A stretch of DNA of 64,000 bases from Rhea pennata. Lineage: Eukaryota > Chordata > Aves > Rheiformes > Rheidae. The DNA is taken from assembly GCF_028389875.1 (NCBI RefSeq), contig NC_084672.1, forward strand, positions 10,965,958 to 11,029,957, read 5' to 3'. Below the pieces are notes generated by a model. The model was not told the DNA's origin. It did no database searches and saw only the letters and a program-made list of their open reading frames with translations. A program made the position numbers and the translations under genes. Shown here in pieces: positions 51,401 through 63,359 of this stretch (position 1 is its first letter; the number at the start of each line of letters is the position of its first letter).

Positions 51401-54400
51401 AATACCATTTCTGCTCCAAGGAGCTTTACTCGCAAAGCTACAGCAAAATGCAGGAAAAGCCATTTCAACACTCCAGGAACTGGAGTGCGGCAGCTGTGCT
51501 GAATGCATCACTGCTCGCTTTGAACTGTCCTGTTGATTTCTGTGGCTTCACTGCAGACTAAAATACTGCCTACCTTGACTGACACTATCAGGGAAATTAA
51601 AGGCCTAAATTTTGATAAGGCCAATGTGCAACCTTGGGAAATCGAGCATCAAAGTGCTTGACTGTGTAGGATGAAAAGGTTAGTTTTCTAAATGAGGAAA
51701 AAAAAAAGAGGGTGATCATGGTGCTATCCCTCTATCCAATGAGGACCTTAAAGCATTTAGCAGCATTTTGCTTAGAGTCAACTGGTTCATATTTCTAAAT
51801 CATAGATCACACATCAAATCTGAATCATGACTCAGATTTTAAAAGGCACAGAAAGGTTCCCCCATTTACAAGCAGGGCATATTCACCCCAATGTAACTCC
51901 ACAGAAATCCATATGGCTAACCTTCCAGTACAGCAGGAAAAGAAAGAGGAGAATGAGCAAGGATTTAGCCAATGATTGTCCCTTCTGCAGTGATAAGAAG
52001 AGCATCCACAGCACTAGCTTCTTCAGGAGAGAGAGAAAAAAAAGTATGTATAGAAGGACTAAATACAACGAATCTTTCTGATGTTATTAACACCGCAAGC
52101 ATAGCAAGAGTTGTTAAATATTTCCACATCCTCCTCTTCATCTCTCATGACTGAATTGCTTTCTCCTCTGTTCTAATGGCTGTGAGTGAGCCAAGCAGTA
52201 AGTGAAAACCTATCATTTACTGATAGGGAAGCAGTTGATGCAATATTCTGCGACTGGAAACAATGAATAGAAGTGGCTCACTCCTTTCACACCTTAATGA
52301 AAAGTAGCTGTTTATTTTTTAGTTCATTCATTCAATTTTAGTTCATGAGAACTTCTGCAAGTCCCTTTTAGTGCAGATTGTATAATATCTGCATCCTGCA
52401 AGCAGAATGCAGCTCAAAGAGACACTGGAAGGAGCATCAAGCTCCAGACTAAGCTTCGTTCTCTCACCTTTAGCTCTCTCATTTCTCTCCCAACTATCTT
52501 TAGGAAGGAACAAAGTGAGAGGAAAGAGGAAACTGCGGGGGGGGGGGGGGGGGGAAGGTTGTGAGGAGGAGGACGGGGGGCATCGGAAGAAGCTCCTATA
52601 TCTCATGCCAAGTAGTGAAGGGAACCTCTGGCTCATTGTCTTCCATCTATTTTCCTTACAAATACTGGTTATGAAAAAGTGTCTTTTTTATGCTCTTTTC
52701 TTTGCTGACTGTTGTCTTTTGTGTTTTTTTTTTAATCAGTTTTCTCTCATCACTCGCTGTAGGCTTGAAGGAGATGGAAAAAATTATTTCATTTGTGAAA
52801 TGAGGAAAAACTATCAGTGAGTAGTAACCTTACTAATTAATACCATTCATACAACTTTCAAGGGCTTTCAACGGCAGAAGATTTTTTGTGGAATCAGAGC
52901 CTATTCCCAACAAGGGATCCTGCTCCAAGCCAATGGATACCAGAATACTTGAGCTCAAAAATGCAGACACTATTGCATACTCCAGGGAACAAAAAGGACA
53001 CTAATGTGTGTTCAAGGGCATAAAAGCCTATGTTGGTCCCAAATTTTTTCTTTACAAATATTTTACCAAAGCAAATAAAATTAGTAAAGGTGGGAGTCAT
53101 CTGTCTGAAGATGTCACATGTCCAAAAGTTAAGGTCCTAAGCTAATCATTTACAGTCTCATCGACTTTGGAGTGATATTAGCATCTGGAGATACCCCAGA
53201 AGGTGATCTGTCCCACCCACTATAGGTATCTCTCTCTGGAAGAAATAAGCTGGTTCCTGCAAGCACCCTTCTTTCCATCTCCTCTACCCGTGGTGGCTGT
53301 ACAGAGGCCAAGCTGAGCTCTGCATCTAAATTTCAGATGGTAAAAGACAGTGGAAAGGAATCCTGCTCTAAGAATCCATTTCCAAAATCAGGAAAAAAAA
53401 CTGGACTCAAATACTTGGATTCTGATCCCTCATGGGTGCATCATTCCCATGGTACAAGCAACAATCCAGCAAAGCATCTATCAATACATGAATTTTGCAG
53501 CCACAGGCTTACCTGATGATTTTATCGAAGAACTATAAGCAATCCCATTGTGCTGCTGATTATCACCAATTTCCAGGGTTGTAGATATTACAGGCTTTGG
53601 CTTAAATTCTCGTTTAGGCCGACTAGATGCTACATTTATTCTGCAACATAGAGAAGAGTAGCAAGAGATTTACTTGCAGGAACAAATAGTAATAGGGTTT
53701 CTACTCAGGTGCAGTGCTTTGGCATTTGAAAGGTGGGGAAAAGCTTTCTGTTGTTTTGGGGAGGTTGTAATTTATTCAGAGAAAACTGCTCAATTCTAAT
53801 GCATTATTTAAGTTTCAGCAAGTCCCTGTCTCATTTAATGCTGTGGGGTATTGTTGTCAGAGGGATAAAGCTTAACAGCCTGACTTTAGGAAGCGCTGAA
53901 CATCCACAGCTGCCACTGAGGTTCAGCAGAAGTCCCAGGAATGAGCTCTTTGGAAAGCTCAGCTGCAAATGACACACAGAAACCCGGCCAGGACAGAGGC
54001 CCAGAGACTGTGTCTCGCACGCTGCCTTCTTGTTAGAGAAAATGGGAAACAGCTATTCAATCAGCACAACTGTCTTGAGAACTCGGTGGCTCTCCCTGCA
54101 CCTGCACAGAGCCTGCTGAGACCTGCTGGTGTCACTGCTCAGTGCAGCATGGACAGGCACAGCTGCTCCCATGTGGTGCTCCCAGCCACCATGTCAGCTC
54201 TGTCCTCAAGACAACAGATACCAGGGCTATGCTACGGTGACATGCAGGTTGTTTAGGTCTCCCGTTTTTTTCTGTTGGATCCAACGAGCAACATATAATA
54301 AATTAATGATAGAAGCATTTTTATTTCCTCCTGTCAGTACGACACAAAGCGTCTGGGCCTTTCAAAAGTGCATTACTCCACGGTTGTGCTCCTAGCCAGC

Positions 54401-57400
54401 TGGCAATTTCCCTACACTGCTGCAGAATACCCCCTAATCACAATGAAAATAGGCCAACTTCTCAGCAAAGATTCCAAAATACAGCTCAGAAAGTGCAAAT
54501 TTATTTAAACCTACAAACAAATGGAGGCTGTCCTGATTAATGTCTGCAGATGAGAGCAAGGGATCTGCACTCACTCAAAGCTTTCTGGGCAGGTACTGCT
54601 GTACACTTCAGGCTTACAGCACAGCCAAAAGTTGCCAGGTGGCAACAGTTCAAAGCAGTGAAGTCCAGTAAGGTGCAGAGTGCAGCAAACATGCATTTGT
54701 GAGATGGTACCACAAAATCTCTTCCTTCAATATCTTTTCCCATCCATGAATCTCAGCTGCAAAGGAGATTCAGTATGTTCTGATGAGTTCAGTCTTACCG
54801 GTTTTGCAGTTTGCTCTGAAGATCCTCCAAAATTTCTGTAGATTGTTTATGGTAATCTAGCGCTGCTTCTACAAACACGGCCAACTGGCTAACTTGCTCT
54901 ATCTGAAATATATAGAGAAAAATAATTTTAAGGAGCCTGCATCACATTTAGCTGAAGGATAAACCAAAAGATCATTCAAAACAGACCGGGTATCTCAAAA
55001 GACATTCATGCCTTGTGGGGGCTATTGAAAATGAGCACATGTGATTCTACCACAGAAATTGCCAGTTGGAACCTGAACAAAACTGAGGTGTAATTTCTAG
55101 TTCACTAACTCAGGGCTGGGTCCTTGAGTCATTTCCTTTCACAAAGTGCAAATCCCTTTTACTTTCAACTTCCAAAGTAGCTGCCTGTCATCCTCCAAGC
55201 CTGAAATACTTGGAGGACATGACCCCTTAGCAGGTGGAAGCAGGGCTTTTCTGATCAGCAAGGTTGGGAGAAATGAAGCTGTAACAGGTCTTGTCACTCA
55301 GATCCATTAATGTTTACTAGCAATGTTTACAAACTGCTGTTCTGAAATGGTCCAGACTTACCTCACTAGATGGCAGCATTTATAAACTGATAAATGAAAC
55401 ATGATTTATCTACTTCGGTTTATAAAGTAATAGCCAACCATTCAAGAATATAAATTCTGGGGAAAGGGTAAAAGAAAAAGCAAAATATTTTTATTCATTA
55501 AGTAACAAATAATCTCATTCCTCTAATGCAAACTGAAAAGTTCAAGCTGTAATACAGCTAGAACAGTAACAGATATTTATTTCAAATGACATTAAGAGGA
55601 CAGACCCCAAGCAGTCTGGTACGTTCCCATTCCACCACCATGTCTTCAGACACTGGATTACAAGAAAGTGTATGAAGAAGTTTTCTGCAAATGTTTTATG
55701 GACCTGTGGCAGTTTTATGCTATACTTCGTCTGCTTTTACTCACTAAGATTATTAGAAATTCTGCTGGGAGTCCAAGAGAGCCAAATATTGTCACATAGA
55801 GTATACAAATGAAATGCACAGAACCAAATCAACAGCTGATACAACTCCATCAAAATCAAAAAAAAGTAATGGAAACCAGCTGAGAATAATACACAAAATG
55901 CCTAGATTTTGGACAGGCTGGTCAGAGAAGATGGATAGAAAAGGACTGTCCAGACAAGATGACTAAGAGCCAGGAAGGATAGGGAAGTGGGGATTAGAAG
56001 AGAGGAGGAGACTGGGAGAGAGCCAGACAAACATGAGGGACTAAAAGCCACTTAGCAAGAGAAGCCTGGGACTGGCTGAGTGGGAAAGGCAGGAAGATGG
56101 GTTTGATAAGGAGTGCATGCATACATGTCTGCATGGGAGGTTTGGAAATCACTGTGCAAAAGCCTGAGAAAGAGATGTGGGTCAGAACCTAGTCCGGGTG
56201 AGGCACCTGGCAAAGGTGGCTGGGAGCCAGGGCACTGACTCCCTTCTCCCTTCCTTGGCCTTCTGCAGGGCAAGAAGACCAAGGAAGGGAGAAGTCTGGG
56301 GAACTGAGAAAGAGAGGAAAGAAGAGAATGCAGTTAGGATCTCTGCAAATCCAGAATATTTTCTTTTGCCTTTCATCTTCCAGACAAACCAACCTTTGGC
56401 ATATACCTATCAGGAAGGACACACCTATCACATGTCCTACTTTCAGCCAGGATGCTCTCATGACTACATGGGAGAAATCACATCCCTGCAATTCTTCTGT
56501 GTGTGCACAGAAGAGGGATTAACACAAATGACCACAGCTGATAATCATTTAGTCATCATTTCATGATGGACTTGAAATCTGAGCCAAAGCCCAGGTACCT
56601 CAGCACAACCCATACAAACCATGCAGTAAGTTTTAGAGCCAAAATCCCCCCTCCCAATCAGTCAAAGTTTTGTCTACAAGCTGAGCTGCTTCTGCAAATC
56701 AAATTGTGCTGGGCATAGACTGCAGCACATGGTTTGAGCAGCCAGTCTGTGCCAGTGCCAGGGTCTGCCTTCCCCCTCCTGCAGACTTCCCCTGTACTCT
56801 GCTCTCAGGCAGTTCATCATTCATGGATGATAAAGCCCCATGAGACTTCTGTGACCATCTTGTCCAAGCTCGTGTCTCTCCATAAGACCTTGCTGAATCT
56901 TCAAGCTCTCCCATGAAGTACCATGCGTTACGCCCCTCCTTGCCAAGAGGAACGAAGCACATTCTCTGCTTCCAGTCCTTGCCTCCAGTGAAACATGGGC
57001 CAGGCTTTCTCCAACCACACACACTTTTCCCTCTTGTGAGTATTGCAGGAGATAAAGCAGCAGGACAGACTTACATCGTTTTCTAAGAAGTTGAACATGC
57101 TTCTTTCAGCCAGTTCCTTTGACTCTTCAAATTTTTCTACTGCTAGTTTAACCTCTTCATCTGGTATCTTCCCAAGACGCTTCTTTTTATAGTCATAATC
57201 CAAACGACGACCTTCTAGTTTCTTCAGATGATGCTAAGTAAGAAAGAACACTTAGGAAGAGGTCAAACCGAGACAGGCCCAAACACAAGCACTGATTTCT
57301 AAATAGATTTCAGTTACAGATGATGCAATTGCAGGAACAGGCAGAATCAAAGAAATACATGACTCGAAGGAATCTCGGAAATCATCCAGCCCATCTCTCT

Positions 57401-60400
57401 TATCTAAAGCAGCATCAGGTACATCTAGGACTGTGTATTGGACTGAAATTTGAAATTGTGTAAGCTTTAAGAAAGTAGCAATCTTAACACTTGGAGGACT
57501 GGCTACCTTGATTTGTTGAACTTAGGCGTCCAACTCAAAGATCTCACTAAATGTGCAACACCTCAGATTGGATCCTCTTTTCAGTTTAGATTATCTAAAT
57601 ATGCCTCCCCCATCATATTCTACGTGTAATTCAGTTTTACCCCTTGAATTATTTCCAACGTGACAGCTAAAATTTAAAGAGTCGTGTTCTCCTCTCATTC
57701 CATAAGCAGTAACCCCACAGATCCTATATTCCTGCTCTCTTTGTTAGGTGTCAAATTGACATTCCTCTCTGATATAACTATGCAAGTGTTTTTTGTTGCC
57801 AAAAATCATGGGATTCTATCAATTTACAGAATGGACTGAAAGTGACAGTGCAAAATGCCCATTAAAGCTAAAGTCAAATAATTACTTTTCATCAGTTCAG
57901 AAGAACTGCAACTGAAAACAGTCACATATCATAGGAGACAACTACAGACATCAGGATATTAATGCCTTTTTGCTACACTTTCCACACCCATTTACATGTA
58001 AGCAAATAAAACAACTTTCATTTCTGCATTTCATCAAGGTTTGAACTCGCTTATTACCCAGCTCTACTGGAATCAGCAGACTCGGACAGAGATTGTGCCT
58101 GGCTTTTTTTTCAATTGTCAAACTGTAAGCAGAAGTACTGAAAAACCTAACTCTAAAGGTTAAAAGTGTGTTCTCCAGCATTCTGTATTTTTTCCCAGCA
58201 TGGCATGTGGCACTTATTTGCACTTTTCAGATTACTCAGTGGTTGTCCTGAATGGCCTTTTCAAAAGTCATATTCAGCCTGTATAATAGATAGATTTAGG
58301 ATGACAGAGATAGTAAATTATGATGAACAGTTGCAGTAAATCACAGACCACTCATATGTTCATAACAATTAATAAAAATGTCAGTTAAAATAAATAGTAG
58401 GAAGATAAGGATATTCATTCTATTTACTATTCTTCTGGTATAGAAGATATTCATACAAGCCAATTGAATAAATTAGGCAATGCTGAGAAACAGTGAGACA
58501 TTGCTTTTAAGCAGATTCATCACTGTTTTGCTAGAGATTCAAGCATAAATGCAGTGAGCTAATACAGCCTGTGTTTTCAAAAGTGTTTCAGGGAACTAGA
58601 GCTTCACTGACTCTGATTTTTGATAAGAAAGGCTTTTACCCTGGAAAACTTACCCCAATCTCTTTTAAATCTTTGTCTTGCAATAACTGTAGCGGATCAA
58701 TGAAATTTTGTTTGACATTAATATCAAGTGAGTCTTTCACCTCTGCCATTTGCTTCATGCTTTCACCAACATCCAGTAGTGCAATGCCTATGGTAAAAAA
58801 TATGCTACTTAAAAGTCAACATATGTAAAAACAGGAAATATGTTTTACGATACAGCTCTTTCAAATATGTATCTTTTTATCTGGTATAGGGCCTTGAAAA
58901 GGGAGAAAGCAGAACACAAACTATGTATGCACTTGCTTTTCCCCTACAGACTCTAGAACTAGAAAATTTTGTTCCAAAATATAGATTATTTTCTCTCTGA
59001 TGTCTTTCAGGAAAAAATATATATGTTATTTTCTCTACTTTATTTGCACAGATTACATAAGTCACCTCTTCCACTCTGAGAACTGAAAAACAAAGCAGTT
59101 AATTTGTATATTTTTAAGTGATACTACTAAATACACAAACGTGGCTGACTTTTCAACCACAAAAATCACGCTTTATGGCTTCCTCAAGTTCAGTATGTTT
59201 TTTCAAACCTCGTTTTAGTAAAAATTGTTGTTGTTTTTTTAAAAACTTCTAATCAGAGTTATACACTTTATTTTATGAAGCTTGTAAGTATAACGTCCTT
59301 TCTCCTTGCCTAGTTTTATTTAATATTCTGTTGCTTTTGCAAAAACACCAATACACCCAGCTCACCGATGAGTTATGCCATCTCACTCTTCACAAGGAGA
59401 CTAAGCAAGTCCTCAGGTATCAGGCAGTGTCCTTGCCAGTGCAGCACCTGTTTGGGCTCGTGAGTCCTACCTCCCTACATCTTAACTTCAAGATGCAAAA
59501 TGGCAGATATCAGCTAAGTAGCATACCAAAGCCAGCCAGTTGTGGAAGTGGGTTTATGCACATGGTCCCAGCCCAAACTACCCTCTCCCAGTCCCAGGCC
59601 AAGGACTCTCCATTTCTCATGTTTCTTCTCACCGGTTTTCTCATACTCACAGCCATATCAAAAAGCACCCACTGAATCACGTTGTGATGGTGCTGCAAAT
59701 TCATGGCAGGTAAGCCTACACACTGTGCATGCTCAACAAGGCAGGCCTCTGTCCAAATTCTGGCTATGAAGTTCCAGTGTATTTTGAGAGAAAATGAGTA
59801 AGATTTAATTTCCTAAAGATTTGTAGCATGACCTAGCTGGAGTGGATTTCCACACAAATGACAAAACACTGCTCCAAAGCAGAGGCACCAGATCACAAAA
59901 AACTCCCCGAGAGTTACTATACTCTTTTTTTCCAAGGGAATTATTTTTCCTTAATTTACTTCTCAAATACAGAGTAGCAAGGGTGGTTTTTTTGAAAGGT
60001 AAAAAAAAAAAAAAAAAAAACACAGTGGATCTAAGGATCATCTTAAATTATTTGAGTTTGGCAACTTAGAAACTAAAATGAGTATCTTAATAATACGAAT
60101 TCTCAGACAGTATTAATAATAGTTTTATCAAATCCACCTGTAAGAGATGCTTATGTAAAACATCATGTACTGTTTATTATATTAATCATCCTCTAATTAT
60201 TGTACTTGAAGTTTCCTTCTAACCTACAATAATTATGTATATACATTACATCATTGAGTAATTTTATTCTGCAAAGAACATTATACTTAAATATTCACAA
60301 AGGAGATGCACAAACTCACCAAACATAGAATCATCTCCAAGCTCTCTGCCATACCGTATCATGCAGTCTCCCAGGAGTCCCTCCGTCTGGGGATAGCCTG

Positions 60401-63359
60401 TGGTTTTAACTTGTCCTCTGATCTTTGACATAGTGTTCAGCATTCCCAGCTTGGCTCTGTATGCTGAGAAGTACATGAAAAAAGGACAAAGTTACAATAG
60501 TATTTTTAAAACTATTATATTTAAATGAATAATCATTCAACAAGTAATGTCCCTAAGCAACTGTCAGCCTGTAGAATTATAAGCCTTTTAGTGTCAGTAC
60601 TTCATAATCCAAGGTTGAGAGATGACTCCATTAGACAATAAGGGTCATATGATACCATTTTCATTCCCAACTGAATGAACATCATTTCTCCAGGCAGATA
60701 TACAGTGAGACTGCTTGTCACCTTCTGCCAGCATTTACTAAAACTTACATTCCCTTAAATATTACTGCTTGCAAACTCTTCTTTTAGAAGTTCTGTAGAA
60801 AGCAAATGCAGAACAAACACAAGTGCAACCAAAGCCAATTCCACGCTGTTACTTGTGAGAAATTTGCATTTACTTTGCAACTTTGCCCTTATTTTCCTCA
60901 TTTCACTAATCAAGACAATAGGAATTTATTCTGCAGAATGGCCTGATACATACAAAAGAATTTACTGTTGTCTTGTACCAATCATGACAGAATCAAGTAA
61001 TTATTCCTGGAGTGTTTTTCCAATCTACTCCTTACTGTTACAACTCAACAGCAACAGGATGGGCTGGGCATTCCTAAGGAGTGTGGACAACAGTCATTTG
61101 TTGCATCTTGAGCAACCCAAGCTGGGCCTTGGTAAAGCACGAACTCCTACCATCCTCCCACAGGCAGAACCTGCCAAACCCTCCTGCAGGCAGGTGCACC
61201 TCGTGAGGCATCCCCAAGAGACAGCACTCTCTGAAGTCACTGGGTCATATGACTACATACAAAATCCTGTCAGGCAGTTCTCCTCAAAAAATGCAGGTCC
61301 TTCCAATGGCTGACCTGGACAGTGAATCAAGCTCTTAGCAGATCAACTCAGTGACCAACTGCAAACATAAATGTGTCTCCTTTCCTTTTTTCCCCTCAAA
61401 ACAGCACTTGAAAACCTCTACTAACAAGTCTATGATTCCTTGGTAACTAACTAGTAGAGCCCAAAAGAAGCAAAACCTCACTCAAAGATGACAACCAAGG
61501 TGGGGAAGTAAGAGCCCTCCTCCCCATGACTAGATAACCACCAGTATCCCTGATAGCAGCACTGTACATGTTAAATGCAATGCCTTGTTTTTTAAGATCT
61601 CTGCTTAAAAAAAAAAAAAAAAAGAAAAAAGAAAAAAAAAAGTTGGCATTCTCTTTGCTTTAGGGATCCATATCCCACTCCAGGAAATCCAGCATGAATG
61701 GGAACACATGTGCTGTTCTGCGAGTCCCGGCCATCCCAGACAAGTCACGCACACACACCTGACACATGTCCAGGAGGCCTGATACCCCTGGACGCATCCA
61801 GCTCACCATACAGAGGTCAGACTGCTGCACAAAAGCTTTATGGCTGTGCAGTGTACACACAGGGAAAGTTGTCTAGGGCTTCCAGAAGCCTCAGATTAAT
61901 GACCTAATTAGCTTTTATTCACCTGGGATGAATTACCAAGTAAGAGGATAATGTCCAGCAAAGCCTGACATAAGTTGTTCCTTATCTTACCTGGATTTGG
62001 CTGGAGATACTCTGTTGATTTGGACAGAAGCTCAGCTACAGCTTTATTAGTGACATCAATTTTCTGAAAAAGAAAAGTAACGGAAAGTTAGCAAAAAGCA
62101 AATCTATGACTAGAAAGCTTATCATCTGGTTAGATATTATATACTGTTCGGGTTGACTTATTTTAATTATTTTTATATATTTTTAAAAAATATTTTATAT
62201 TTTAAAAATTATTTTAATTAAAATAAATCAAATATGATGGCTTAGAATAAAAAGCTATGCCACAGTTGTACCATATGCCAAAAATATATTACTTAGCAGG
62301 TAGCATTAGGAAGGGTAAAAAATTTGTATCAAAATGTAGAGCTCTCCTTAACCTCCAAACCTATTAGTCAGTCATGAATACTGCTTATACATCCCAGGCT
62401 AAAACTTTCCTGCCAGCCTAACAGTTGTCACTATGACTGCTCATCTCCACAGATGCAAAAAGCTGAAAATACCCCAGCTCACAGTCTTGGGGTCAGCGCC
62501 AGTTAATGTAGTAGTTTGCACTGTCTTCTCATTTAATAGCATCTTACAAGCTATAAAAATCACATTTCTGGATTGCTTCTCTTTCCTCCCTTAGGGCTTG
62601 CACATTACTTTTCCTCTTATAATACAGAGGAGCAAGTAATTATTGTGAAGCCAAAGAAACTGAAACCTAGAAGCCTGTTTAGACCGTAAATTCAGAAAGT
62701 GCGTGTTGGAAAAAAGCAACTCACACAAGACCTTTTTCCTTAATCTGCCAACAATAAAAGCTGTAACCTAGGTCTATGTATATTAAAAATACGTAAGAAA
62801 GACAGGGGCAATGAAATAGCACATAAAAGCTGAAAAAGCAGAATCTGGGAGTACTCATAATTCTGGGAGAACTCATAAATGGCAGTGCTAATAAGTGGTT
62901 AACAAACACCTCCATTTCCACAGCAAATCATGTTAACTTCTAAACATCTGTAGTATAATTCCGCAATAAGTGAAAATTTGACCGCAGTGGTTTGATTTTA
63001 TTGGAAAAAATGTCAGATGGGAAGGGGTGCATTTATGACAACTCACTAAACACTAAAGATCTCTCTCTAGTCCAGTGCAGACAGCGGAGGAAGACAGGTC
63101 CCCCCAGTGCTCTGCCCCAGCCTTGGGGGAGCCCCCTTCTCCCCTGGCTGCCGGTGGCTATCACGGGAACCAGCTCCCTTGGCTCAAACAGCCTTTGTGG
63201 CTTTTCTACGCAATCTACCACATGAAACATGTGGAAGATTTTTGATTCTGCAATAACTGAACATGGAAAAAACAACATTGCTTTCCTTACCCTTTCCATC
63301 TCTTGAAATTCTTCATCTAACTTTGTTCCTTCTGCTCCACTTATTTTTTCACTGAACAA
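48228..63359 (-). CDS. SH3GL3: Endophilin A3 (SH3GL3), exons 2-9; first exon outside window
   Basis: Minus-strand exons in order: 63291-63359, 61991-62063, 60320-60463, 58654-58787, 57075-57233, 54799-54902, 53513-53640, 48228-48433. They join in phase to 338 codons plus stop, so with the usual short first exon the protein is about 350 residues, as expected. Endophilin A proteins bend membranes with an N-terminal BAR domain and recruit dynamin and synaptojanin through a C-terminal SH3 domain, in endocytosis and synaptic vesicle recycling. Paralogue choice: the SH3 domain ends [11 protein letters not shown] and is preceded by MDQPCC. The BAR region has [35 protein letters not shown] and SMFNFLEND. 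These fit SH3GL3 better than SH3GL2 (ending VALPH) or SH3GL1. The neighbouring ADAMTSL3-like exon agrees. No defects were seen. Confidence 0.93.
52537..52554. repeat. G18 homopolymer in a G/A-rich stretch
   Basis: Eighteen consecutive G, followed by GAGGAGGAGGACGGGGGG up to about 52580. On the minus strand this is the sense strand of SH3GL3, giving a C-rich pre-mRNA there. The plus strand could form a G-quadruplex. Confidence 0.85.
53513..53640 (-). CDS. SH3GL3: SH3GL3 exon: variable linker
   Basis: 128 nt. After completing an Arg codon it reads [19 protein letters not shown], then [19 protein letters not shown]. It is the linker between BAR and SH3 domains, the least conserved part of endophilins. 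It ends one base into a Gly codon that the SH3 exon completes. Confidence 0.93.
54799..54902 (-). CDS. SH3GL3: SH3GL3 exon: last BAR helix
   Basis: 104 nt after acceptor [28 protein letters not shown], then [15 protein letters not shown], forms the end of helix 3 of the BAR domain, matching endophilin A3. Confidence 0.95.
57075..57233 (-). CDS. SH3GL3: SH3GL3 exon: BAR domain helices 2-3
   Basis: 159 nt, 53 codons, phase 0. [20 protein letters not shown], then [20 protein letters not shown] and [13 protein letters not shown]. It includes the strongly conserved [15 protein letters not shown] block that forms the basic concave membrane-binding face. Confidence 0.96.
57355..57720 (-). repeat. 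Degenerate CR1-like fragment
   Basis: The plus strand shows phrases of an antisense CR1 3' end: 'aaggaatctcggaaatcat', then 'aaagcagcatcaggtacat'. The rest is diverged and the right edge is uncertain. It lies in an SH3GL3 intron. Confidence 0.4.
58654..58787 (-). CDS. SH3GL3: SH3GL3 exon: BAR domain
   Basis: 134 nt, completing a Gly codon. [20 protein letters not shown], then [20 protein letters not shown] and KEIG, before GTAAGT. It matches the endophilin block [16 protein letters not shown]..  and the end of helix 2. Confidence 0.95.
60001..60020. repeat. A20 homopolymer
   Basis: Run of 20 A in an SH3GL3 intron, with no associated element recognised. Confidence 0.9.
60320..60463 (-). CDS. 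SH3GL3: SH3GL3 exon: BAR domain with endophilin insert
   Basis: 144 nt after acceptor ACTTCTCAG. It joins to [20 protein letters not shown], then [20 protein letters not shown] and [11 protein letters not shown]. The PQTEGLLGD segment is the endophilin insert loop of the BAR domain that dips into the bilayer. Confidence 0.96.
61607..61642. repeat. A-rich tract with G interruptions
   Basis: A17 followed by GA6GA10G-type sequence in an SH3GL3 intron. Confidence 0.9.
61991..62063 (-). CDS. SH3GL3: SH3GL3 exon: BAR helix 1
   Basis: 73 nt after acceptor [29 protein letters not shown], then QPNP, leaving one base of the next codon. This is the conserved endophilin start of BAR helix 1. Confidence 0.96.
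62150..62230. repeat. AT-only inverted-repeat patch
   Basis: About 80 bp almost wholly A/T, with mirrored TTTTAATTATTTTTA and TAAAAATTATTTTAATTAAAA segments able to form hairpins. It sits just upstream of the 61991-62063 exon in the direction of SH3GL3 transcription. Confidence 0.6.
63291..63359 (-). CDS. SH3GL3: SH3GL3 exon 2: BAR domain start
   Basis: 69 nt, 23 codons, phase 0 at both ends, between acceptor CTTTTCACAG and donor [30 protein letters not shown], then QEMER, follows directly after the N-terminal amphipathic helix in endophilins. That helix is on the first exon, which was not found between here and 64000. Confidence 0.95.

Larger units (their letters stand above)
48434..63290 (-). 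other. SH3GL3: SH3GL3 introns 2-8
   Basis: Seven introns, all GT-AG. The largest is 48434-53512 (5079 nt), before the SH3 exon. It contains a purine A/G patch near 49378-49407, a GC-richer patch at about 48890-49080 and a G18 run at 52537-52554. Intron 54903-57074 has a perfect 16-bp inverted repeat (56243-56294). Intron 57234-58653 holds an old CR1-like fragment. Open frames inside (for example 60855-61313, 152 codons) have no family features and are not called. Confidence 0.8.

Noticed and set aside
56820..56930. Possible old CR1/L3 fragment
   Set aside because: Only a short phrase ('tgaccatcttgtccaagctc') resembles amniote repeats; too weak to call.
60855..61313. 152-codon plus-strand frame in an SH3GL3 intron
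   Set aside because: No domain, no splice or promoter context, antisense to an intron. Its length is within chance for this composition over 64 kb.
48228..63359. Assignment as SH3GL2 or SH3GL1
   Set aside because: The SH3 end VMVPLPQ, the MDQPCC junction and BAR residues such as SMFNFLEND fit SH3GL3 better.
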